Source of the DNA: Calvatia gigantea
Taxonomy: Eukaryota; Basidiomycota; Agaricomycetes; Agaricales; Lycoperdaceae
Direction of reading: 5' to 3'
NCBI GenBank assembly: GCA_025093985.1
Contig: JACAAK010000020.1
Coordinates: forward strand, 62,001-126,000
Length of the DNA: 64,000 bases
Shown: positions 30,022 to 40,128 of the stretch, piece by piece
Position numbering within the stretch: the first letter of the stretch is position 1
Layout: each line of letters begins with the position of its first letter
Position numbers and translations under genes: made by a program
Notes under the pieces: model-generated
The model's input: only the letters and a program-made list of their open reading frames with translations
Databases searched by the model: none
Told to the model about the DNA's origin: nothing

Positions 30022-33000
30022 GTTGAAATCTTTGATTTAGGATCCTCTCAGCATATTTCACCCTATTGCAATGAATTTTCAACATTAAAAACTATCTTAC
30101 CTTGTCCCTTGTATGTGGCTAACAAGCAAAATTTCAATGCTGTTGGTCGGGGAAAAATTATCCTTAATGTACTGAATGGAGATTCAACTTTGGAGCTATG
30201 TTTACAGGAAGTCCTCTATTCCCCAGAAGCCAGCTACACACTTATTTCCCTTGGTCAGCTGGACAAAGCAGGATTCACAGCTACATTTACATATAGGAAG
30301 TGTATTATTCATGATCCTGGAGGGGCATGTGTGGCAGAAATTCCTAAAAATGAAAGGGGATTGTACAAGATGGTCAGGGAGAACTGTAAGGAAGTAAATA
30401 CAGTCAGAGAAACACTCACCTTGAATATGTTGCATTGTCAACTCAGTCACATCACTCCTGCAGCAGTTCAGAAGCTTGTATGTGATGGAATGGTCACTGG
30501 TCTGAAGCTTGAAGGTGGCAAGTTAGCAGACTTCTTCTGTGAATCATGTGCTTGCACAAAGATAACAAGGCTCCCAATTGCGAAGGTTAGACAAGGGAAA
30601 AGGACAAAGGCATTGGGTGAGGAGGTTCATTCAGATGTGTAGGGACCCTCAAGGGTAGCAATGAAGAAAGGACAACATTATTATGTCACTTTCACAAATA
30701 ACTATTCGAGGTGGACTCACATTGATTTTCTCACAAACAAGGCTGAGGTTTTCTAAGCCTCCAAGAACTTTGAAGCATGGTGCAACACACAGTTTGGCAT
30801 TCATATTAAGGTGCTACACTCAGACAAGAGGAGTAAATATACAGGTGGTGATTCCATCAATACCTTAAGTTGTGTAGCACTGAATCAAAGTTTACTGTTC
30901 ACAACATGCCCCAACATAATAGAGTGGACAAGCATCAAAACTGAACTATTGTTGAATGTGCTCAGGCACTATTTCATGCCAGTAGATTGTCAAGGTGTTT
31001 GTGGGTGGATGCTGTTGTGCATGTAGTATAGTTAATGAATTATACTGGGACAAAGGCTGTTGAGGAAAAGACACCTTTTAAGATGGTGTATGAGGAAAAG
31101 CCAGACTTGTGAGGGTTGTGAGAGTGGGGTGACAAAGTATGGGTGCATCAGCCAGAAGGTGACAAGATGGGTGATAGAGTGAAAAAGAGGCAATGGATTG
31201 GTTATGATCTCAAGAGCAATGGCTCCTGGATCTGGTCTTCAGACACTGGTGCCATCAAGGTTGAGTGAAATTTCCATTTCACTAGTGATGACTGTTCTGG
31301 TCTTGAGGGGGAGCAAGAATCAGTATACAAGACTTATACTGGTGCACCACTTACCACAAATCTCACCCCATTCATTACAAACAACACTATCCCCTCCAAT
31401 AACAACCCAACCCCACCCCCTGATCCCACTCCACCAAGTCTTAAGAGCAATGGTAGCAACAATGAACCAGTAAGCAAAAAACCATCTAGAGAACAGCCAC
31501 ATCATACCCAAAATCCAAGTCAGAAGGCATATGAAATTCTTGAAGGAAAGGCAGTTATCTTGGCTAAGGAATTGGACTGGGAGGAGGTTCAGGCATTCAT
31601 GACAGAGATGGAAGATGCTAAGGCTTTGGAACCAGGGAGCTTGAAGGAAGCTAAGGAGAGAGCAGATTGGGAGCTGTGGAAGAACACAATGGATGAGGAA
31701 CTCAAGATATTGCATGAGGCTGGGATGTGGAAACTTGTTGATCTGCCAGCCAGGGTCAACATTGTGGGATCAAAGTGGGTATACAAGGTGAAGAAAGACA
31801 TGGCCAGAAATGTTGTACAGTACAGGGCCTGCCTTGTTGCCCAAGGATTCTCGCAAGTCCCTGAAGTTGACTATTTCAACACTTTTGCCCCCATTGCCAA
31901 ACTTACATCTATTCCCACCATGCTTGCCATCACTGCTGCCTGAGATCTGGAAGTACATCAGATTGATATCAAAGGGGCCTACCTTAATGGAAAGCTCACT
32001 GATGATAAGATCATGTACATGTGCCAACCTCCAGGCTTCATTGATCCATTCTATCCTTGTCAGGTATACTAACTGAAAAAGACACTCTACAGTCTCAAGC
32101 AGTCCAGTAGGCATTAGTACCAGCATTTATGTGAGATCTTGGTTGATAACCTTGGATTCACACACTGCGACATTGATCACTCTGTATTTTTTAAGATTGA
32201 TTCCCCCAACCTCACAATCATTCTGGTTCATGTTGATAACTGTACTCTTATCTCAACAGCACTCAAGCTTATTGAATGGGTGAAGGAAAGAGTGAAGGAT
32301 TTTGTGGAGATTACAGATCTTGGAGAAATTCACTGGCTATTAGGTATAGAATTGAAGAAGGATAGAGCACAAGACAAGCTTATGCTCTCTCAACATTCAT
32401 ATATTGATGTGTTGCTCTGCTGCTTTGGACTTGAGGATGCCAAGCCTGTCAGTACACCTATGGATCCTTCCACCCACCTCACATCTGGTCAATCCCCCAA
32501 GTCAACAACCAACATCACTTGCCTGGCCAAAGTCCTCTATCAAGAGGCTGTTGGCATGCTTATGTACACTACCCTCAGAACATGACCAGATATCGCTTAT
32601 GCAGTTCAGGTTCTTTCAAAGTTCTCAAAGAATCTAGGTAAGGCTCACTGGGAAGCAGTTAAGTGGGTATTTCACTATCTCAAGGGTACATGGGATATAT
32701 GGTTAACTTGTAGAGGAAATGGAGAACACTTGGAAGGTTTTACAGATGCAGACAGCAACATGGCAGAAAATTGCCATGCTACATCAGGATACACTTTCAT
32801 TGTAAATAGTGGAGCTGTCTCATGAAGCACAAAATGCCAAGAGATTGTTATGCTATTTACTACTGAATCCAAGTATATAGGTGTGACACATGCTATAAAG
32901 GAGGCTTTGTGGCTCCAATTGTTTATCACTCAAGTTCTCGCATCCACCCTCTCTACCACCAACCTCTTCTCCGACAATCAGTCTGCAATCACACTTGCTA

Positions 33001-33198
33001 AGGATCACCAATATCACACTCACACTAAATACATTGACATATGATACCATTTCATATGCTAGGTTATTGAGGAGGGGAAAATTCATTTGATTTACTGTTC
33101 TACTGGAAATATGGTAGCAGATGTATTTACAAAGGCACTCCCCTCACTGAAAGTGAAGCACTTCACCCATGAACTTGGCCTCACCACAGTTTGAGAGG
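30022..33198 (+). pseudogene. Copia C2 pol (PR, IN, RT, RNase H)
   Basis: The protease active site is altered to FDLGSSQHIS (D-S-G to D-L-G). GAG-pre-integrase: NMLHCQLSHITPAAVQ to FCESCACTKITR (30420-30570). The integrase (30640-31100) is stop-rich. RT begins at about 31700 (MWKLVDLPARVNIVGSKWVYKVKKD). The segment around VHVDNCTLIS (about 32225-32260) corresponds to YVDD with the catalytic block changed. RNase H: FTDADSNMAEN, then TTESKYIGVTHAIKEALWL (about 32740-32920), ending HFTHELGLTTV at 33193. The element is dead but complete in domain order. Confidence 0.75.
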
Positions 33199-33292
33199 GA
33201 GTGTTAGAATGGCAAACTTGGGCTGAGACTGAGTGGCACAGGTCACAACATTGAATGTTGGACCTCATTTTCTTGTTTCTATTATGAGTACC

Positions 33293-33922
33293 TGTCATAA
33301 CCTATATGCATGCTCACCTGCTTCACCTGCTTGCACCTGAACTATATCCCTTTTATATTTTATTTACCATTTGCTCTCACCTGCTCTTCCCCATCTCCCC
33401 CATACTCCATTCTTATTATTGATGTCTGATGTTAATTTCTGATTATCCTCCTTGTACATTTCTCTGGTCATTATATCTACCTCTGTTTCCATTGCAATTC
33501 CCTTTTTCCTATTCATGGCATTCCTGTTTCACCTTATTCCTTTTAGTTAGTTGTATTTCTGGTGTTTTTATCTAGTGGCCGTACCTGGCCAGTACATGAA
33601 GTCACAGTAGTTCCCTTTTGTAGAACCACCCTCCCTCACATATATAAACTGTAGCTACTTCACTTGTAATCCTCAGTCTGAAATCAACTTAGTGACACAC
33701 TACTTCTGTTCCACCTCTGCCTCTGTCTCTGTCCTTGCCTCTATCTCTGCCCTCATCCCTTGTTCTGAAGTTAGGACCACTCATCAGCAGGAGGGCACAA
33801 CACATATGTTGAAGCTACAGTCCTCCTGAGTTCACCCACTTCACCCACCTTTGTCTGCATTCATGCATAATCCTCAGGCATCTAGACTTCAGTCATCTTA
33901 CCCACATGACCTGTGCTTAACA
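33293..33922 (+). mobile_element. 5' LTR of Gypsy G2 plus-strand copy
   Basis: 630 bp from TGTCATAACCTA to CTTAACA. TATATAAA is at 33641-33648; AGTCTGAAAT at 33675-33684 starts 34 nt downstream and is the exact complement of the primer-binding site at 33925-33934. Confidence 0.88.
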
Positions 33923-33924
33923 GT

Positions 33925-33934
33925 ATTTCAGACT
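33925..33934 (+). promoter_or_regulatory. G2 primer-binding site, candidate self-priming
   Basis: ATTTCAGACT lies two bases after the LTR and is the exact reverse complement of AGTCTGAAAT at the predicted mRNA start (33675). It does not start with TGG, so a normal tRNA 3' end is unlikely. The minus-strand G2 copy has the same pair (59655-59664 and 59904-59913). Confidence 0.65.
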
Positions 33935-33972
33935 CCCAACTCCTGCTGTCAATTTCTATTCCTTCACTTACT

Positions 33973-34200
33973 ATAGCTACATTTGTCAGAACTAAGACTG
34001 GCACAACTATCCATTGGTCCCTTTGTAACAACCCCAAATAATCCCCTTCATTAACCCAATCTACCCCCAGAACTCACAGATCGAAATAATCCCACCTATC
34101 CATTCCAGGCAATTTTCCACAAAACTCCCCTAACCCCTTCACAGAGCCAATCTGGGAGGAACTTCCTGAACATAGCTCTGGCCCACCTTGGGGCCCAAGT
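33973..34200 (+). pseudogene. Gypsy G2 gag, first segment (plus copy)
   Basis: The start codon is mutated to ATA at 33973, compared with ATG in the copy at 59616. The frame then matches that copy (ATFVRTKTGTT) with decayed codons until a G1 element interrupts it at 34200. It resumes at 47371. Confidence 0.7.
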
Positions 34201-34507
34201 TGTTATGACCTTAGTCTGAGTAAACCTCAGGTTGCAACTTAGGCTAAGACTTGAGGGCGAGTAAGGGGAGAGAAACTAGGTAGTTAAGCATACCGAATAC
34301 AGGAGGGTGTATGTATGCTTAAATACAGGAGGACTATCCAGTTGAATGGATGGAGGTAACTACATGAAACGTCCAATGTCTATGGCATAGTAATCATGAG
34401 TCAGGGTTCAGAGATTGCGCAGGCAGGAATAGGTGAAACAGATGTACAGGAGGTAGGAATGTAGACGAATATAGAGAGAGCGAAATGATTGGTGAAAGTT
34501 CACAACA
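34201..34507 (-). mobile_element. 3' LTR of Gypsy G1 (minus copy)
   Basis: Reads TGTTGTGAACTTTC...AAGGTCATAACA on the minus strand. The polypurine tract AATTGGGGGATAT adjoins at 34508-34520. Confidence 0.88.
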
Positions 34508-34557
34508 ATATCCCCCAATTTGGCTTCATGCCTCAGGAAGCTCATTGAAATCTCCGT

Positions 34558-35518
34558 TTACGACTGTGCAGCAGCGAGTGCTTTCTTAGTGGCAGCAATT
34601 AGAAACTTTCCTTCATTGGAGCGCACTAAGAAGATGGGTGAGTGGCTTTGTCTGTCTTGTCGGATAGGGACTGGGACGCCATTGTATGGGAAATCGGTGG
34701 TGGTGGAGCTGTCCCAGTAGTTCTTGACTATCGAGTTCCAATAGTGTTGGTCCTTTTCTTGTCCTGGTAAAACAGTGCGGAATCTTGCGGGCAGTAGAAA
34801 AACTGATACAAGTTGTGGCAGTGTGATGGTCTTAATGAAGCAATGGAGGGCATTGACTTCTTCTTTCATCGAAACTGTGGTTTCCTCATCCATGGGGGTG
34901 TCAGAGCAGGTTGGCGGTGTGGGGTTGATGGTGTCATGTAATTCGGACAGGGTGATGTGGATTCTATCAACCAAGGTATTAATGTCAGGATCTTCATTTG
35001 ACTTGTCTCTTCCGAGTAACTTCATGGCTATGTCGGCGAGTTCTAGGAATATGTTGGCAATATCGAGGTGATTGAAGACCTCAAGGCCCAAATCGATTTG
35101 GCTTTGGAGTCCTTGGACGCAATCCTTTTCATTAGGGGTGAGGGTAGACTAGTTTAGGGCTCAGAAGATGGCAGGGATGTGTTGGTTGGTGGAGGAGGAG
35201 GCGGTGGTGAAACTGGCGTACATATCGGCGAAGGTGATACATGTGGTGGCGAGGGTAATGTGTCAGTTTACTACCAGTCGTTTGTTCTGGGCGGTAATGT
35301 TCTTGATCTCGCTGTTGGTTGTCTTGTCGACGTCTTTGAGCAAGGCTTCGAGGAGTCCTTGTGCAGGGGATGGTGTTTTAACGAGATTGAAATGAGTTCC
35401 CTGGAGAGCAGGTGCTCGGCTGTTGCCTGATTCAGGGAAAGGAAGAGAGGAAATTCTGGTGGGAGTGGGATGGACGAGGGAGTTGATAGCAATGTGGTTG
35501 GATTGGGAAGGCAGGCAT
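34558..35518 (-). pseudogene. Gypsy G1 third ORF (ORF3), minus copy
   Basis: Homologue of the ORF at 19653-20598. The ATG at 35518 follows the pol stop (35529) by only a few bases, and the ORF ends 51 bp before the LTR. A one-base change near 35505 and three stops (near 35270, 35160 and 35150) break the N-terminal half. The last 177 codons (35091-34558) are open: GLEVFNHLDIANIFLELADI, a helical middle, then YWNSIVKNYWDSSTTTDF, GVPVPIRQDRQSH and FLIAATKKALAAAQS. Retention of the same blocks in two decayed copies suggests it was a genuine protein of this family. I do not recognise it and see no membrane segment. Confidence 0.6.
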
Positions 35519-35528
35519 GTTTGTTTTA

Positions 35529-38500
35529 GTTCTTTGTCTGGGTTGTTTGTTTTGTTGCTTTTTTGTCTTTTCTGCCCCCTCTTTTATGGGTATCCTCTGG
35601 ATGCCTTTTCAGGTAGTCTCTTATGGCGTCTTTAGCATTTCCTAGGTTGGACTCTGCTGTCCACATATCTTCTTCATTGCTGTATCCCTTCCAGTGGACC
35701 AGGAACTGATAGCCCCTTCCTCGCTTTCATCGTCCACGGATCTCGTCGACTTCATATTCTTCTTCATTGTTGATGATCACTGGGTCAGGTGCTGATGGCT
35801 GTTTTTGACTCAGGAACTCTGCCTGGTGTACTGGTGTCAGGAGCTGTTCATTGAATACATCATGGATGGCCCATCCATCTGGTAGTTTCAGCCGATATGC
35901 TGCTTCCCCTATCTTTTCCTTAATAAGGAAAGGTCCATACCGTTTTTGGCCTAGCTTCTTTGATGATTGATTGGTATGGATATTGGTGTTTTCTAACCAT
36001 ACTCTATCTCCTGTTTGGTAGATGTTGGCGTGGATTCTGCTGCAGTCGTGTTGCTGTTTCATCTTTTCTTGATATGTCCATAGTGCTGATAAGGTATTGT
36101 CTCGGGCACGTTGTAGTTGTTCCAGGAATGCTGTGGCGACAGGGTTGTTTGTTATTGGCTTGTTTTTTCCTTTCCATGGATTCCTTCCATAATTTAGGAA
36201 AAACGGTGTTTCCTGTGTCCCTCTGTGTCATTTGTCATTGTACTGAAACTCTGCAATGGGAAGCCATTCCGCCCAGTTGTCCTGGTTGTAGTTGCAGTAC
36301 AGGCGGATATAGGTTTCTACTTCTCTGTTGATGCGCTCAGTTTGGCCATCTGTTTGCGGGTGGTATGCGGTTGATAGATTTCATTCGATACCGAGCCCTT
36401 TGAACAGCTCCTTGGTGAATTCTGATGTGAATTGAGGTCCTCGGTCACTGAGCACTTTCCTCGGCAGTCCATGTAGCTTCCATATTTCGTCCCGGTATAT
36501 CTTTGCAATGTTTTTAGACGATGCATCCGTGGTTGTCGCTGAGAGTCGTATCATTTTTGTGAAATGATCCACAATGACTAGTATTGCATCTTTTCCTTTA
36601 GACTCTGGCAGTGGTCCGATCATGTTGATACTAATTTCTTCCCAGGGCCCATTTAGTATTGGAAGGGGATGTAGTGGCAATTTGAGTGGCATCATTCTAG
36701 ATTTGGCCTTTTGACAGGCTTGACACCCCCAGATGTACTTCTTGATGTCTTTTCGTATTGACGGCCACCAGTAGTCTCGGCTGATTAGTTCCAGTCATCC
36801 TATGTTGTCCTGGGTGTCCCGCATCTGGGGTGTCATGGTACTGTATTAGGACTTCCTCTCGTAGTTTCTGATCAGGTGGAACATATGCGCTATTCTGCTT
36901 GTAGATTATTCCGCTGTCTTCGGTGAGTTGGGACCCTTGCTTCTTCAGCTCAGTTAGGACTACTGTTTTCCGCTGAGTTCGGTTTCGAATTCGCTCTAGA
37001 AAGTTAGGTTTGATGAATAGTTCTGCTCGTAGGAGTATTGTGCTGTCTGTGCCCTTTGTCTGTAGCCAGCTTTCTCGAATCATGGTGACTAGTTTGTCTT
37101 CTTGTTCTTCTGGCATTTGGTGGATGCGCAACAGAAGGTCCACTTTTGTGTTTGTTTTCCCCGGTACATGTCGTAGTGTGAAGTCATAGTCTTGTAGTCG
37201 TAAATACCACCGTGCTTGTCATCTGTTTAGCTTTTGTGGTTCTCGGTAGTATTTCAGGTTCTCATGGTCCGTCCAAATTTCAAATTGTTCTTTGGCATCT
37301 AGGAGGTAATGTCTCCATTCCTTCAGGGCATGGACAATGGCTAGTAGTTCCTTGTTGTATATTTCATAGTTCCGTTCTGCCGGTGACAGGGTTCGTGATG
37401 TGAAGGTGATGGGATGCCATTTTTCTTCTTGTAGTTGTGAGAGTACCCCTCCTAGTGCATAGTCTGATGCATCGACTTCTACTCTGAATTGGCCGTGTCT
37501 TTGTGGTAGTGTCAGGACCGGTTCCTCGGTGATGCATTTCTTGAGTTGGTTGAATGAGTCTTGGTGCATTTGTGTCCATTCCCATGTGGCTGCTCCTTTG
37601 AGCTTGTTTAGGGGTCCCGCAATTGTGCTAAAGTTCTTGATGAAGCGTCAATAATAGTTTGCGAATCCCAAGAACCTCTCTACTCCTTTGGTGTTTTTGG
37701 GTTCGGGCCATTCTCATACTGATTTTACTTTGTCTTCTTCCATTTCAATTTGTCTGTGTCCTACTTTTACTCCTAGCATGGGGATTTCTTCTGCATCAAA
37801 AATGCACTTGGTCTGTTTGAAACATAGATTGTACTGGGCTGCTCGTTCCAGGCATTGTATTGTCCGTTCTTTTAGCTGCTCTTTGGTGTCTCCCGGGATG
37901 GCAAAGTCATCCATGTAGTTCACAATGTCTCCATTTTGTAAGAGGTCACGGAAGATGCTTGTCATCATTCTGGAGAATGTTCCTGGTGAGTTGCTTAGAC
38001 CGAAGTACATGACCATAGGTTCGAAGAGCCCTTCATTGGTGAGGAAGGCCGCTTTCCATTCATCTCCCTCTTTGATCCTGACATTGTTGTATCCCCAGAT
38101 GATGTCCAGTTTGTTGAAGTATTTGGCTTTTCCAAGTTTGTCAATTACTTTGCCAATTCTTGGCAACAGGAGTTTTATCTTTGACAACTACGTTGTTTAA
38201 ATGTCTATAGTCCTGGATCAGCCTTTTTGATCCGTCTTTCTTCGGGATGAAGAATGTTGGTGCTGCATAAGGGGATTTCGATGGTTGTATTCTTCCCGAT
38301 TCTAGGTTTTCCTTGATGAATGCCTTGAGTTCGTTCTGTTCTTTAACTGTCATGTTATATGTTCCTGCACTGATTTCCTTTGGGGCATCTTCCGTTAGGA
38401 TTATCTTGTGGTCCCATTCGGTTCATTCTGGGAGCTTATCAAATGTCGTCTTGTTGAATAAGTGCATGAATGGCTATATGTAGTCTGGCAGGTCCTCCAG

Positions 38501-39040
38501 TTTAGTTGGATCTGGTTCATCCTCTTCTTCCCATAGGTCTTCTGTGGTCATTATGCTTCACAGTTTTTCGGTGATGGCAATGTTCTGGTGGGGAAATTGG
38601 CAGTCTGGTGGACACCGGGTGAACTTGATTTCTCCGTTGTTCCAGTCTACCTCTGGGTTGTGTTTGACCAGCCAATCATGTCCTAGAAAGATCTCTGCTC
38701 TGTCTTGTAGTTGTACAATGGAGGCCTCGATCTGTTCTTTATGTCCCTGGATGTCGATGTTGATTGTTGTAGTTTCTGTTACTTTTCCACCTTGATTGGG
38801 CATTCCGTCTGCATTTAGTACCATGATTTGTCGTTCCAATTTTTGGGTGGGGAGTCCTTCTTTGTCTACCAGTTTTTTGCTGATGCTGCTGGTTGTGCAC
38901 CCTGAGTCTACAATGGTGTTGACTGTTATCTCCTTTCCTGCCGTTTGTATTTTTCCTTTTAGATTTAGTTTGCGCTTTCTTCTCTGGGGAATCGTGTAGA
39001 ATTTGTCTGATATCCTAGATACAAGTTTTTTGACTCTCAA
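35529..39040 (-). pseudogene. Gypsy G1 pol: PR, RT, RNase H, IN, chromodomain
   Basis: Protease VDSGCTTSSI (about 38880-38910) in the open frame 39040-38558. RT 38353-37690: FFIPKKDGSKRLIQDYR, YFNKLDIIWGYNN and the catalytic NYMDDFAIPG near 37900. RNase H 37569-37219 (VEVDASDYALGG, YNKELLAIVHALKEW, IWTDHENLKYY). Integrase zinc region near 36880-36710, core [40 protein letters not shown], and C-terminal GDRVWLENTNIHTNQ. Chromodomain EEEYEVDEIRGR then YQFLVHWKGYSNEEDMWTAES (to about 35630). Lesions include a frameshift near 36790 and stops near 38440, 37650, 37220, 36380, 36230 and 35730. The pol frame is -1 relative to gag. Confidence 0.88.
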
Positions 39041-39048
39041 GGTAGCGC

Positions 39049-39689
39049 CTACTCGGAGTCTTTGGAAAAATCCTTTCCCTCTTCGTTGATGGTTTCTTCT
39101 ATTCCCCGGACTTGGATTTTCTTAGGTGCAGTGCAGGCTTTGGCTATGTGTCCCCTTTTCCCACAGTTGTAGCATGTTAACCCCCTGGGCTTCTTGCAAT
39201 CTTTGGCGATGTGGCCAAAAATGCCACAGTTGTAGCATTTGGGTTCTCCTTTGTCGTTGAAGACGTGATGTCTGCTTCCTATTTCCATGGGTTCACCCAT
39301 TCCTCCGTAAGTGGTGCTGGTGTTTGTCTTCCTATCTCCTCGGTATTCGGATGCCTCATATCCTTGTCCGATGGACAATATGGCTTCCTTCCATTCTGCA
39401 TATGTGTCTGGCCTGGCTGAGGGTGGATAGCCTGTGATCGTGTATATGATGTCTTATCGAGCATTCTTTCTGAGTAAAAACATAGCGTGTTTGCTGTTGG
39501 TCTTGGCTTTGCTTTTTAGCACCTCGAATTCAATCAAGTAGTTGGCAGTGTTTTGGTTTCCTTGTTTGAATTTTTCAATTTGCCATTCGGCCTTGTTGTT
39601 TGAGGCGTTGTCTGAGAAGGTTCTCCTAAATTCCTCAGAGAAGACCTTCCAGTCCACTGAATCTTCAGATTCTAGGATAGCTGGTGCTC
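39049..39689 (-). pseudogene. Gypsy G1 gag, C-terminal part (minus copy)
   Basis: Continues gag after the Copia C1 insertion: capsid region (WQIEKFKQGNQNTANYLIEF), TAA at 39456 (CAA to TAA), then GMGEPMEIGSRHHVF and two CCHC knuckles, CYNCGIFGHIAKDC and CYNCGKRGHIAKAC. It ends GAG TAG at 39049, the same stop as copy a. Confidence 0.85.
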
Positions 39690-39694
39690 TCATG

Positions 39695-40103
39695 TGTTAA
39701 GACGAGTACACCACGGTAGCTTGCGCTAGTGGCGGAGGGGAGTCGTACTCACTGGGTTTGTTGAGATATTGATTATAGACCGTTGCTAGAGGATATTGGA
39801 GTGGAATGATGGGCAGAAGAATAGACTGGATTGTCTAAAGAATATACGCATACTACATAGGTCTTATATATCTAATGTCTCTGGTCTGTGCGCCATTCTA
39901 CCTAATACAGGTGAGGTCTTATCTGCCAGTAGCATATACAGAGCATACTGCGTACATTGTTCTACTTAATAGACCATGACCAGCAACCTAGAGCGCGGTC
40001 TAGTACATTGTTCGTTATCTCTCTTCAAGAGTGAAGTACTCAAGAAGCCGTTTCAGCTATAAATAGACTGAACCAACGTAGTGGTACGGATCGAGATTCA
40101 ACA
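39695..40103 (-). mobile_element. 3' LTR of Copia C1
   Basis: 409 bp reading TGTTGAATCTCGATCC...CGTCTTAACA on the minus strand. A TATA-like CTATTTATAGC is at about 40057-40067 (minus). The polypurine tract next to it (minus, about 40104-40128) reads CTCCCTCCTTCAAGTGAGGAGGAGT, with GAGGAGGAGT directly at the LTR. Confidence 0.92.
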
Positions 40104-40128
40104 CTCCTCCTCACTTGAAGGAGGGAGA

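Larger units (their letters stand above)
28414..33292 (+). mobile_element. Copia element C2 (decayed; 3' LTR split by Gypsy G2)
   Basis: 5' LTR 28414-28767, internal gag-pol, polypurine tract GAGAGGGAG (about 33193-33201), then the first 91 bp of the 3' LTR (33202-33292), which stops exactly where a G2 LTR begins. The rest of the 3' LTR is not seen in the window. The region is CpG-poor with many stops. Confidence 0.85.

Noticed and set aside
34558..35091. Envelope gene in Gypsy G1
   Set aside because: Position fits, but there is no signal peptide, transmembrane segment, glycosylation-rich ectodomain or fusion peptide visible.
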